Assembly: GCA_002706765.1 (NCBI GenBank) | Contig: PAJV01000068.1 | Location: 124,001-188,000, forward strand | Source: Gimesia sp. | Lineage (GTDB): Bacteria; Planctomycetota; Planctomycetia; Planctomycetales; Planctomycetaceae | Reading direction: 5' to 3' | Length of the DNA stretch: 64,000 nt | In this document: positions 28,157 through 36,383 of the stretch, one piece after another | Layout of the letters: every line of letters begins with the position of its first letter | Numbering within the stretch: position 1 is the stretch's first letter | Translations under genes and position numbers: made by a program | Notes under the pieces: generated by a model | What the model was told of the DNA's origin: nothing | Databases searched by the model: none | The model's input: the letters and a program-made list of their open reading frames with translations, nothing else

Positions 28157-28780
28157 TCACTTCACGCGGACCGTCACCTGCAGTTTCTTTTGCACAGGAC
28201 TCAGGCAGCGGAATTCATCGCAGGCCTGGTATTGTACCTGACAGCTTACGTCATATTCACCGGGAGTGACTTCCGGGGCGACCTGAATTATTTGTCGGAA
28301 TTCGACCTGACCTGAATACACAGGATGACTGTCTGCACCCAGCGACCGTCCCGTGGGAGGCGCCTGCCAGTCAGCCTCTTGTTGAAATCCATCAGGCAGT
28401 TCCAGTTTGATTTGAGTGGCGACATTTGCGGGCTGTGCATTCAGATCACGGATTTCCCACAAGGGGGCAATGACGAATTTCACCGTCAGCGGGAAGCTCA
28501 TTCCTGGTTTCACTTCTTCGGCGGGAAGCTCCAGCAGGACCGAGACCTGCTCTCCCTCGGCCCGATCGACTGCTTTCAACGCGGTCTCCTGCCGGCTCTC
28601 TGCGGGAAAACCGGTTTCCACTTCGGGTTGATGTGCTGTGCTGCTGTTTTCAGGAATCGTTTCCCGGTCTGCTGTCTGTTCACAGCCTGAAACTGACAAC
28701 AGAGCGCATGACAGGCAAAGCTGCCACAAAATGCGCCTGTTGCAGGCAGACGGGTATTGTTTCAAAGACAGATTGCTCAT
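28157..28780 (-). CDS. Lipoprotein with DsbD N-terminal-like thiol domain
   Basis: The start at ATG 28780 shares its A with the TAA stop of the upstream gene (TAATG), indicating translational coupling. The 207-residue product has a lipobox (LLSVSGC, Cys33), an acidic linker, and a C-terminal immunoglobulin-like domain with ISCQV-type ending CQVQYQACDEFRCLSP: the two Cys of the ACDEFRC element match the YQ.C....C pattern of DsbD alpha-domains that pass reducing power in the periplasm. The membrane and gamma domains of DsbD are absent. It may receive electrons from another protein. Confidence 0.75.
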   Translation of the reverse strand: MSNLSLKQYPSACNRRILWQLCLSCALLSVSGCEQTADRETIPENSSTAHQPEVETGFPAESRQETALKAVDRAEGEQVSVLLELPAEEVKPGMSFPLTVKFVIAPLWEIRDLNAQPANVATQIKLELPDGFQQEADWQAPPTGRSLGADSHPVYSGQVEFRQIIQVAPEVTPGEYDVSCQVQYQACDEFRCLSPVQKKLQVTVRVK

Positions 28781-30105
28781 TATTTCCTGAAATACAACCA
28801 GACGTAACCATGCGATTTTGCCAGGTCGAAACTGCGGTCTCCCTTGCCGCGCGTACTTGCCAGGAAGGGGCGCATCTGTTTTGCGAATTCCGCGTCGTGT
28901 TTCTCGAACGCTTTGGCTTCGGGACTCTCTTTGAGGGCTTTGTAGGCTTCTGACCATTCTTTATTTGCTTTCTCGCTAAAGATTTCATCACCCGGATAGC
29001 GTTTTTTGAAATCTTCCCGCAGGGCAGTCATTTTATCGCCATACGCTTTGCCAAGTTTTTCTGATTCTGACAGCAAGGTTTCAACCTGTTGTTTCTCCTG
29101 CTTTGTCAGGTCGTCACGAAAATCGTAAGTCGTGTTGAAATCGCCGAGAATGAGATCCAGCTTACCATCCTGATTATAGTCGACCACATCGATCTGGGAA
29201 CGAATGCCGGGAACCATGGTATCTTCATCCCAGATCACCTGCTTATAGCCGTTTCCTTCATGTTTGGGGATGAGAACCACTCCCTCAGAAAATTGAGGTG
29301 CGGTTTTCGAGCCGGTATTCCGGAACCAGGTGACGCTCCCCTCATCACTGCCCGCCAGGATGTCCCACAGTCCGTCCTGGTCCCAGTCAGCGATTACCGG
29401 GCAGCAGTGTTTTTCCACTTCCAGGGGTTTTCCGCCGGCGTCGACGGTCTGATTCTCATCCGCAAAGGCATACTTCTTTGCGTCCCCTTCATTGATCCGC
29501 AGTTTCAGGTGGCCATCAAAGCAGCCAATTAATAGGTCGAAATCGCCATCCGCGTCCCAGTCCACCGGAGTATAAAAACTGCCAAATGACTGGTAGTTCT
29601 GCTGTTGTTTGACACTGCTGCGGACGGGGACGCCCGCTTTGTCTTTGAGTTCGATGGGAGCGGCGAATTTGTGATCGGGCAGCCCGCGAAAATAGAAGCA
29701 GGTACCTGGATCATAAGAACTGCTGATGAAATCCCGGATGCCATCTCCGTCCAGATCGACGAACCGGGGTTGTCCACCCACGCAACAGTAAATGTTGACT
29801 TTCGCATCCTTGCCATCCGCCTGAACTTTGCCGATATCCATATAAACCGGGGCATCACTGCGGCCCACATTCTTATAGAACTGAAACGTGCCGCTGAAAT
29901 CGCCAACGATCAAATCAGCCAGATCATCGCCGTCCAGATCTTCAATGCAGGGACTGCTGTGTCCCCATGCGGCGCCGGTATCAATGATTTTTCCCTCCGC
30001 CTGGAGTCGAACCGGTTTTTCGAACAGTTCATCTGCCAGGGTGGGATCAGCAGTGAACAGGTAGAAACAGAAGGCACACAACGAAAGCAGGCGGTGGAAA
30101 GTCAT
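28780..30105 (-). CDS. Secreted FG-GAP/VCBS repeat protein
   Basis: The 441-residue protein has a signal peptide (FYLFTADPTLADELF) and repeated calcium-binding FG-GAP type loops: DLDGDDLADLIVGDFSG, DLDGDGIRDFIS, DWDADGDFDLLIGCFDG, DWDQDGLWDILAGSDEG and DYNQDGKLDLILGDFN. These fold as a beta-propeller like integrin heads. A Lys/Glu-rich coiled-coil region (residues about 330-420) follows, an uncommon C-terminal addition. Co-transcribed with the DsbD-like lipoprotein gene, whose start overlaps its stop by one base. Confidence 0.88.
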   Translation of the reverse strand: MTFHRLLSLCAFCFYLFTADPTLADELFEKPVRLQAEGKIIDTGAAWGHSSPCIEDLDGDDLADLIVGDFSGTFQFYKNVGRSDAPVYMDIGKVQADGKDAKVNIYCCVGGQPRFVDLDGDGIRDFISSSYDPGTCFYFRGLPDHKFAAPIELKDKAGVPVRSSVKQQQNYQSFGSFYTPVDWDADGDFDLLIGCFDGHLKLRINEGDAKKYAFADENQTVDAGGKPLEVEKHCCPVIADWDQDGLWDILAGSDEGSVTWFRNTGSKTAPQFSEGVVLIPKHEGNGYKQVIWDEDTMVPGIRSQIDVVDYNQDGKLDLILGDFNTTYDFRDDLTKQEKQQVETLLSESEKLGKAYGDKMTALREDFKKRYPGDEIFSEKANKEWSEAYKALKESPEAKAFEKHDAEFAKQMRPFLASTRGKGDRSFDLAKSHGYVWLYFRK

Positions 30106-30486
30106 CGAAAATCCTCGCAGATGGTTTAGATGAAATTTCGGTTGTTCAGAATCCTCTCACAAAAAAAGAGAGAGCGTGTGCCTGCCGTTTTGTCTGGATA
30201 TTTTTAAAAAATCATTTCGATTAGAAAAAATGGTTTGAATCAGCTGCTTTCAAGGCTACTGCAGTTGATTCACCAGATCAACGGCGATTCAGGAATTCTA
30301 TCTAATTATATTCAATGGGCGAAACGCCGATTCTGGTTTCATGTCACCGCGCGAATTCCGTTCTGAGTTCCCACTGCGATGCAGGAAGAGTATGATAGAT
30401 AAGCTTTTGCGTATCATGTGGATTCTAAATCGGATTCTCGATCGAATGTGTCCCTTTATATCACTTCCAGGGAAGGGCCTGCTGTC
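30106..30486. other. Intergenic region between divergent genes
   Basis: About 380 A+T-rich bases holding the promoters of two divergent genes; no repeats or RNA genes stood out. Confidence 0.4.
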
Positions 30487-31434
30487 ATGATGAAACGAAC
30501 TTCGCAGTGGTTTGTCCTGTTGTTATCCTGCCTGCTGGTGACCCAAGTCGCGTCTGCGGAACGACTGGTGCTGGTGAGCGCTTCCTATCAGAAAGACATC
30601 CTGGCGATCTGCGATGCGGATGGCAAAGTGCTCTGGTCTTATAAAACAGCAGGACCGAAGCAGGGGCACGCCGGCCATCACGATGTGCAGCTGCTGCCCA
30701 ACGGAAATATTCTGTTTCACGACAGCTGGACCGGGCTCAAAGAGGTTACCCTCGATAAAAAAATCGTCTGGACTTACGATTCGGCGACTATGAACGGCAA
30801 TACCGGTCAGCGCGTCGACGTGCATGCGTTTTCCCGACTTCCCAACGGAAACACCGTGATCGTGGAAAGTGGGGTGGGACGCATTATTGAAGTCGATCCC
30901 AACGGCAAGCTGGTGCATCAGTTCCCTCTCAAGAAGGGGGGGACGCAATCGACCCGCCTGATGCGGATGACACCTGCCGGCACATACCTGGTCTGTTCCG
31001 AACAGCCTGGCGTCGTGACCGAATACAATCGGAACGGCAAAGTGATCTGGGAATACCTGATCAAGACCCGCGTTTACGGTGCCATTCGACTTAAGAACGG
31101 CAACACACTCATCGCTTCCGGCAGTGGAAACAGTATTCGCGAGGTGAATCCCGAGAAAAAGACGGTCTGGGAGATTCAGGGCAAAGTGCCGGGCACGGAG
31201 ATCGAGCTCAAATGGACCACCTGTCTGCAGCAACTCGACAATGGGAACATCGTGATCGGCAACTGTCACGCCGGCCCGGAAAATCCACAGATCATCGAAC
31301 TGGATGACAACCGGAACGTCGTCTGGCAGTTTGACGAATTCAAGCTGGTCGGCAACGGCCTGGCCTGCTGGCAGATTCTGGATGAGACGCAATCCTCCCT
31401 GGTCCGTAAACTTCTGGAAGCATCAAAACCATGA
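30487..31434 (+). CDS. Secreted beta-propeller protein (arylsulfotransferase-like)
   Basis: Start at ATG 30487 (MMKRTSQWFVLLLSCLLVTQVASA), giving a clean signal peptide; the frame extends upstream only without a signal. The 315-residue product has the LPNGN propeller hallmark in repeated blades: LLPNGNILFHDS, RLPNGNTVIVES, RLKNGNTLIASG and QLDNGNIVIGNCH. This is as in ASST-like and PQQ-like propellers. No histidine nucleophile typical of arylsulfotransferases is obvious. The stop overlaps the next gene's ATG by four bases, so translation of a thioredoxin-like partner is coupled. Confidence 0.82.
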   Translation: MMKRTSQWFVLLLSCLLVTQVASAERLVLVSASYQKDILAICDADGKVLWSYKTAGPKQGHAGHHDVQLLPNGNILFHDSWTGLKEVTLDKKIVWTYDSATMNGNTGQRVDVHAFSRLPNGNTVIVESGVGRIIEVDPNGKLVHQFPLKKGGTQSTRLMRMTPAGTYLVCSEQPGVVTEYNRNGKVIWEYLIKTRVYGAIRLKNGNTLIASGSGNSIREVNPEKKTVWEIQGKVPGTEIELKWTTCLQQLDNGNIVIGNCHAGPENPQIIELDDNRNVVWQFDEFKLVGNGLACWQILDETQSSLVRKLLEASKP

Positions 31435-32177
31435 GTATTCCCACCTACAACTCAATCCTGTTTGCTCTGCAGATTGGTGCGTTTGTCGCGATCTGTGTGA
31501 TGATCGTCTCGTTTTTCGGGATGATCATTCAATGGACGACACCCCGCCGGGGCCGACATGTTCTGCGACTGCTGCTCTCACTGGGCATCATTGCCGGCTG
31601 CATCGTTGTGCAACAGAGCATATTCTGGGGGATGTTCATGCCGACGCTGCGAGAGCAGCAACTGGCAGAGCAGGCAGCGGGGCGTGAAAAACAACTTGAT
31701 GAATCGTCAGTCCTGAAGGTGGGGGACCCGGCTCCTGAATTTACCCTGACAATGACGGACGACAAAGAGTTTTCGATGTCTGAAGCGCGCGGTGATGTGG
31801 TACTCATCAATTTCTTCGCAACCTGGTGTGGTCCCTGTCGCATGGAACTCCCACATATTCAACAGATCTGGGAAGAGCGAAAAGACAATCCCCGTTTTCG
31901 TCTGCTGGTCATCGGCCGAGAAGAAACGATGGAAACGGTAAAGCAGTTCTGTGAAGAGAACGGTTTCACCTTCCCCGCGGCCCCCGACCCGGACCGCGTG
32001 GTCTTTTCGATGTTTGCCCACGATTTGATTCCGCGGACGCTGGTCATTTCTCCGGAAGGAACCATCATCTTTTCCCAGGTCGGCTTTTCTGAACCCGATG
32101 TGGAGAAGCTCGAGGCACTGCTGGATGAGCAGCTTGCTGGTTTGCCTGTCCCAAAAGACCAGCCGATTGCAGAGTGA
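31431..32177 (+). CDS. Membrane-anchored TlpA/ResA-like thioredoxin
   Basis: The 248-residue protein has two N-terminal membrane segments (about residues 8-33 and 44-65), a short linker, then a TlpA-like redoxin domain: LKVGDPAPEFTLTMTDDKEF and the active site ATWCGPCRMEL (Cys133/Cys136), with the cis-Pro region LIPRTLVISPEG. It would reduce or oxidise disulfides in the periplasm, for example in cytochrome maturation or in its propeller partner. Its ATG overlaps the preceding stop (ATGA). A DsbD-like lipoprotein lies 2.7 kb away. Confidence 0.92.
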   Translation: MSIPTYNSILFALQIGAFVAICVMIVSFFGMIIQWTTPRRGRHVLRLLLSLGIIAGCIVVQQSIFWGMFMPTLREQQLAEQAAGREKQLDESSVLKVGDPAPEFTLTMTDDKEFSMSEARGDVVLINFFATWCGPCRMELPHIQQIWEERKDNPRFRLLVIGREETMETVKQFCEENGFTFPAAPDPDRVVFSMFAHDLIPRTLVISPEGTIIFSQVGFSEPDVEKLEALLDEQLAGLPVPKDQPIAE

Positions 32178-32199
32178 GTTGAACAGATCGCAATTTGAA

Positions 32200-32354
32200 C
32201 TACTTAGATTTCTGCGCCGCGAGTGCTCTGTCGATTTGTTCGCTGATGATGTATTCCATAATCCGCAGGCTGACACGGCCCCCTCTTTCGGGGCACGAAT
32301 TTCTCCACGCAGCCAGTGATGAAGTCTGTTCTAATAAGTCCCTGGTCAACCATT
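32200..32354 (-). pseudogene. Possible gene remnant
   Basis: One minus-strand frame reads as protein for about 45 codons without a proper start, ending RIMEYIISEQIDRALAAQKSK before a TAG at 32202-32200; it is closed upstream by TAA. The helical, charged ending looks coding, but the family is unknown and no ATG precedes the conserved-looking part. It may be the end of a degraded gene between tlpA-like and blaI-like genes. Confidence 0.25.
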
Positions 32355-32453
32355 TTATTTACCATCAGCTCATTTACATTTCCCGGGTGCAGGAAGTCCG
32401 GAGTTGATGTCCGACTGATAGAAACTAAAAAATAAAAAATTTACAGATTTCGA

Positions 32454-32489
32454 TTGACTCTCATGCAAAATGCATTAAGGTCTAATGCA
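32454..32489 (+). promoter_or_regulatory. Promoter with candidate BlaI-type operator
   Basis: TTGACT at 32454-32459 may be the -35 box, with TAAGGT at 32476-32481 as a weak -10. A perfect inverted repeat TGCATTA-N5-TAATGCA spans 32471-32489 over the -10, 54 bases upstream of the BlaI-like start. Autorepression by the encoded regulator is likely. Confidence 0.55.
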
Positions 32490-32543
32490 GATTGAATGAA
32501 AGAGTGAGTTTATGCATATCTCGAAAATCAACAGGAGCGGAAA

Positions 32544-32927
32544 ATGCCTGAAATTGATATTGATGTGACTGACACGGAATTGTCCGTACTGGAAATACTC
32601 TGGGCGCATCCGGAGGGAATTGCTGTGCGGGAGATCGTGCTGAAACTGTATGGTCGTCATGAACATTCCCTGCATGGCGGGGTGAAGAGTTTTCTCGATC
32701 GTCTGCTGGAGAAAGGCCTGGTGGCCGTTGATAAGAGTGGTTTTGCCCATCGCTTTTCCGCTGTTCTGGATCGACAGGAGTTCGTGGGACTGCAGTTAAA
32801 GAAGATGGCGGAAAGTCACTTTGGTGGTTCTCTCGCACCGATGCTGCTCTCACTGGTAGATCAGGTCAAACTGAGTGAAAAACAGCGTGCTTCGATCGAG
32901 AAAATCATCAAAAACATCAAAGATTAG
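32544..32927 (+). CDS. BlaI/MecI/CopY-family transcriptional repressor
   Basis: The 127-residue protein is a winged-helix regulator of the penicillinase-repressor family: VTDTELSVLEILWAHPEGIAVREIVLKLYG, then the recognition region HGGVKSFLDRLLEKGLVAVDKSGFAHRFSAV, and a C-terminal dimerisation helix with the usual MLLSLVDQVKLSEKQRASIEKII. BlaI proteins dimerise on palindromes and are cleaved when an M56 sensor is activated. The M56 sensor gene begins 11 bases after the stop. An upstream palindrome overlaps the promoter. Confidence 0.92.
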   Translation: MPEIDIDVTDTELSVLEILWAHPEGIAVREIVLKLYGRHEHSLHGGVKSFLDRLLEKGLVAVDKSGFAHRFSAVLDRQEFVGLQLKKMAESHFGGSLAPMLLSLVDQVKLSEKQRASIEKIIKNIKD

Positions 32928-32938
32928 TGAGGGTACCC

Positions 32939-34408
32939 ATGAGTTATCTGATGTATTGTCTGCTCTGGAATCTGATGTTCGTAACCGTGGCGTCCGTGTT
33001 GATCTATCTGCTGGGATTCACTCGCGGTCTGCATGAACGACCGGCATTACGACATGCGCTCTGGCTGCTGGTATTATTAAAGTTCGTGACGCCACCGCTG
33101 TTAGCGGTTCCACTGCTCCCGGCTGTGCAGGCTGAACAGCCAATGCCGCACGTTGTACCTCAGGTGGCAGTAACAGATCGCGGGACAGAAACACCGATCC
33201 CTCCTTTTTCGGATCAATCTGCCGAGTTCTCAGTTCATCAAAGTACACGCACCAGAGACAGGAGTCTTACCGCTTCGGTGATTTCACAGATACTCGTTGG
33301 CCTGAGCTTGAGTGTGACGTTCATTATGGGAGGGCTGGCGGTGTTGCAATGGTCTCGTTTGAAAAAACTGTCAGCCCATTTTATTGAGCCAGAACATCGC
33401 CTCGCAGAAATGCTGAAACGCGTCTGCCAATCGTGCCATCTCTCGAAAACGCCAGAACTGGTTGTGGTCAACACGATCTGTTCTCCCATGTTGTGGGTGG
33501 GGTTCCATCGTACGACGATTATTCTGCCACAGGCATTTGCAGAAACTTTAAGTGAGGAACAGCTGCAACAGATTCTGGCGCATGAAATTGCACATCTGGT
33601 GCGTAAGGACTATCTCTCCAGTCTGCTGGCCTTTGGCGTGATCAGTCTGTTCTGGTGGAATCCGCTGGCCTGGCTCGCACGTCGAGAAATGTTTCTGGCA
33701 GCTGAAACCTGCTGTGATGCGTTTGCAATCGCCAGGACAACAGGCTCGCGCCAGTCATATGCCCGCACACTGCTGACCGCCGTTGACTTTACTGTTCGTG
33801 ATCAGTCTGTGTTGCCCGTCTGGGGGACACAGTTTGTGGAATCCCGTACTTTGGAGAGGAGAATATCGATGATTGCCAGTTCACAAATCAAAACCGATTT
33901 AACACGTTCGCATCTGGGGGCAGTGGTCTGTCTTGGCCTGCTGGCTTTGCTGTTGGTCCCGGTTCAGGCCGATCAGGAGCCGCTACCTCTGAAGCAGGCA
34001 CCAGCTGAACGGACCCAGATCGAGAAGCTGCAGGCAAACAGACAACAACAGAAAAATGAAGCCGTTCCCCTCAATACCCGATCAGATAATCAACCGACCA
34101 TTCCAGATGTCAAGCTGATTTCATGGTCGGGTGCCGAAACATCCAGCAGAGCTTATTTCTTTCAAACAGCCCAGGCTGCAGTAGCATTTGCCGGACTGGT
34201 TGAAACATTTCAGCTGGCAGAGCAGTTCCAGGTGGAAATCTCGGATACAAAACCAATGCTGGCCGATCAGGATAAAAATTTATTTATCATGCCGGCAAAC
34301 TATGCTAAACAACTGGGACTCGAAGGTGACACCTACGTATTGTTGCAAGGCACCCGCGCAGCGCACTTACAGCTGGAAGCAGTCAAGAGTGCACTACAGA
34401 CGAAATGA
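32939..34408 (+). CDS. BlaR1-like M56 membrane metallopeptidase sensor
   Basis: The start at ATG 32939 has GAGGG upstream; GTG 32927 is in frame but sits on that site. The 489-residue product has membrane helices at the N-terminus (YCLLWNLMFVTVASVLIYLLGF), then the zinc site HEIAH (residues 215-219) in QILAHEIAHLVRKDYL with the downstream EMFLAAETCCDAFAI motif providing the third ligand. After another helix (GAVVCLGLLALLLVPVQA) the periplasmic tail contains a domain of about 100 residues. No penicillin-binding SxxK domain is present, so it senses something else. Confidence 0.9.
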   Translation: MSYLMYCLLWNLMFVTVASVLIYLLGFTRGLHERPALRHALWLLVLLKFVTPPLLAVPLLPAVQAEQPMPHVVPQVAVTDRGTETPIPPFSDQSAEFSVHQSTRTRDRSLTASVISQILVGLSLSVTFIMGGLAVLQWSRLKKLSAHFIEPEHRLAEMLKRVCQSCHLSKTPELVVVNTICSPMLWVGFHRTTIILPQAFAETLSEEQLQQILAHEIAHLVRKDYLSSLLAFGVISLFWWNPLAWLARREMFLAAETCCDAFAIARTTGSRQSYARTLLTAVDFTVRDQSVLPVWGTQFVESRTLERRISMIASSQIKTDLTRSHLGAVVCLGLLALLLVPVQADQEPLPLKQAPAERTQIEKLQANRQQQKNEAVPLNTRSDNQPTIPDVKLISWSGAETSSRAYFFQTAQAAVAFAGLVETFQLAEQFQVEISDTKPMLADQDKNLFIMPANYAKQLGLEGDTYVLLQGTRAAHLQLEAVKSALQTK

Positions 34409-34471
34409 TAAACAGGCTGCCAGTGTGGGGCCTGATAGAGTTCAGCTTACGTCATACAGGGGAGATGAAAG

Positions 34472-34945
34472 ATGGTTGTTCAAGATAGAGTCAGGTATCA
34501 CCGGTTTCGACTAATGCACTTCGTTCTGGCCGTGGGGGGAACAGTTCTGCTGACAGGTCATCTGCAAGCCCAGGCGGACCGGGAATTAACAGCGGAAGAG
34601 AGTGCGAAGCCCGGGACGAGCGCTTACCACAAACCCGACATCTCAGATGCGAAACTTGTCGCCTGGGCAGTCGATAATTCAATCAGGGCTTATTACTTTG
34701 AGTCAGGTCAGCAGGCTGAGTCATTTACTGAAACGATCAAGGTGTTTCAGATTGCGACACCCTTTAAGCTGGTTTTTAGTGATATGGAACAGATGCTGGC
34801 CGACTATGACGCAAAGAAAATTGTGATGCCAACAAATTTCGCTGACCAGCTGGCGCGTAAAAATCAGGTCTTCGTATTACTGGATGGGACACGTAGACAA
34901 CACGCTCAACTCGAATCGGTAATGCGAGCAGTGGGACGCCATTGA
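34472..34945 (+). CDS. Secreted paralogue of the M56 sensor's C-terminal domain
   Basis: The 157-residue product has a signal peptide (LMHFVLAVGGTVLLTGHLQAQA) and one domain homologous to the C-terminal part of the upstream M56 protein: DAKLVAWAVDNSIRAYYFE versus DVKLISWSGAETSSRAYFF, then QQAESFTETIKVFQIATPF versus QAAVAFAGLVETFQLAEQF, DMEQMLADYDAKKIVMPTNFADQL versus DTKPMLADQDKNLFIMPANYAKQL, and VFVLLDGTRRQHAQLESV versus TYVLLQGTRAAHLQLEAV. It could compete for the signal or bind the sensor. GGGGAGATGAAAG upstream of the ATG supports the start; 63 bases after the sensor gene. Confidence 0.82.
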   Translation: MVVQDRVRYHRFRLMHFVLAVGGTVLLTGHLQAQADRELTAEESAKPGTSAYHKPDISDAKLVAWAVDNSIRAYYFESGQQAESFTETIKVFQIATPFKLVFSDMEQMLADYDAKKIVMPTNFADQLARKNQVFVLLDGTRRQHAQLESVMRAVGRH

Positions 34946-34980
34946 GGCACCTTTCACCAGACGCAGGAATCCAGTCACTG

Positions 34981-35024
34981 GAAAGCCGAATGCGGGAGCG
35001 TCGAGCAGACGGCTTTTCAGTTTT
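34981..35024 (+). terminator. Possible hairpin terminator
   Basis: AAAGCCG at 34982-34988 pairs with CGGCTTT at 35010-35016 around a 21-base loop, followed by a T-rich run. It lies 36 bases after the secreted-paralogue gene. The long loop makes it only a moderate candidate. Confidence 0.35.
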
Positions 35025-35053
35025 AGATGCCGTCACGGAATTCTAAGGTCAGT

Positions 35054-35590
35054 TCAGAACGACTCCCGAAGCATGCTGTCAATCTGACTCACCGTATTCC
35101 AGTTTCTGGCAGTGACGGGAACGCCCAGGCAGGCTTCTACTTTGGCTGCCAGTTTCGAGCGACCGATGCCGTCCGGCGCATGCAGGTAGAAGACTTTGTC
35201 CTGCAGATGAAACTGTTCCGATCTGGTTTGCAGTGCGTGCAGCTTTTCCAGATCCGGTTTGCGGGGAACAGTGTCCAGGAAGAAAAAATGCAACGCCTTG
35301 CCGTTTTTCACCGGGAAGGGATTTTTCTCCATTGCTGACTGTAATTCCTCAGTGCCAAGTAAAATGACATGGGGCTCGAATCCGTGCGTTTCTCCGATGC
35401 GGACGCTGATTTCTTTTGCCATTTTGCCGATCTGTTTTTTTCGTGATTGAAAAATGACATTACCGCTCTGGATATAGGTCCGAATCGACTGGTATCCCAG
35501 TTCTTCCAGCAGCGCAGTCAGTTCTTTCATCGGCAGGCGATTTTTCCCGCCGACGTTGATGCCACGAAAGAACGCAATAAACGTATTCAC
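35054..35590 (-). CDS. DUF1697 family protein
   Basis: The 178-residue product opens with the family hallmark MNTFIAFFRGINVGGKNRLPMKELTALLEELG, followed by IRTYIQSGNVIFQS and a C-terminal ARNWNTVSQIDSM motif. These proteins are widespread and uncharacterised. It ends close to the neighbouring divergent pair on the opposite strand and stands alone. Confidence 0.93.
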   Translation of the reverse strand: MNTFIAFFRGINVGGKNRLPMKELTALLEELGYQSIRTYIQSGNVIFQSRKKQIGKMAKEISVRIGETHGFEPHVILLGTEELQSAMEKNPFPVKNGKALHFFFLDTVPRKPDLEKLHALQTRSEQFHLQDKVFYLHAPDGIGRSKLAAKVEACLGVPVTARNWNTVSQIDSMLRESF

Positions 35591-35636
35591 GGAGTTTCCT
35601 GTCTTTGATGGATGTCAGTTTCTGAAATTCGGGGAG

Positions 35637-36362
35637 TCAGGATTTTGACTTTTTGAGTTTTTCAGAAGGTCCGATCGTAAGTTTATATTCATCCTCCATG
35701 ATGATTGCTTCGGAGAACCATCGTATTTCACTTAGCCATTTGATCACATAAGGTTCAACTTTTTGATGAGACACTTTAAAAAGAGCACCGATGATTAAAC
35801 CGATAAAAGAACAGAAAGTTAACACGGCTGCAAAAATAGGATCCATCAAAAAAACAAAAATCAGAAGTGCGATGAACAGTATCGTGACACTGATGGCAAC
35901 AATCCGTTTTTTGAAACGGGAATTATTGCGATCTGATTCAAATGCATGATAACAATCAGTGCATAATAACAGCGGGAATGCGTGATTTTCCCAGAACTCG
36001 GTTGCAGCGGCTATTTCAAGTACGATGCCTCCCGTGATTGACGGGCGAATACCACCATCATGGTCCATCTCCCGTTTGACCAGAACATTAAAATCGACGG
36101 GGGTCCCATAAGCCGCGTTAACTTCATCACAGTGATGACAGACTCCGTCAAAAGGCGGCTCTTTGTTCTGCAGAGTGCGGTTGATCTTTTCGATGGGGCG
36201 TATTAGCGGATAGGGATCCCCCGAAGATTCCTGCAGGGTGATCGTGTCCGGTATTCTGACGCTACGGTGGCACGAGTGACAGGCCTTATCGGTCCCCGCC
36301 TCATGCAGGGCTACACGAACCTGAGTACCACACGCACATTCCACAAAATATTTTTCTGCCAT
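35637..36362 (-). CDS. Zinc-ribbon membrane protein, unknown
   Basis: The 241-residue protein begins with a Cys-rich ribbon: CACGTQVRV and CHSCHRSVRIP (about residues 9-33), and a second pair in GVCHHCDEVN. Two adjacent membrane helices lie at about residues 155-200 (VAISVTILFIALLIFVFLMD and ILTFCSFIGLIIGALF). The C-terminus is Lys rich. No family was recognised. The glutamine amidotransferase gene lies 22 bases upstream in the same orientation. Confidence 0.6.
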   Translation of the reverse strand: MAEKYFVECACGTQVRVALHEAGTDKACHSCHRSVRIPDTITLQESSGDPYPLIRPIEKINRTLQNKEPPFDGVCHHCDEVNAAYGTPVDFNVLVKREMDHDGGIRPSITGGIVLEIAAATEFWENHAFPLLLCTDCYHAFESDRNNSRFKKRIVAISVTILFIALLIFVFLMDPIFAAVLTFCSFIGLIIGALFKVSHQKVEPYVIKWLSEIRWFSEAIIMEDEYKLTIGPSEKLKKSKS

Positions 36363-36383
36363 GTTTCATTTCCCTGATTTGGT

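Noticed and set aside
30523..31392. Long minus-strand frame across the propeller gene
   Set aside because: Antisense of a clear signal-peptide propeller; His/Asp-rich translation typical of complement artefacts.
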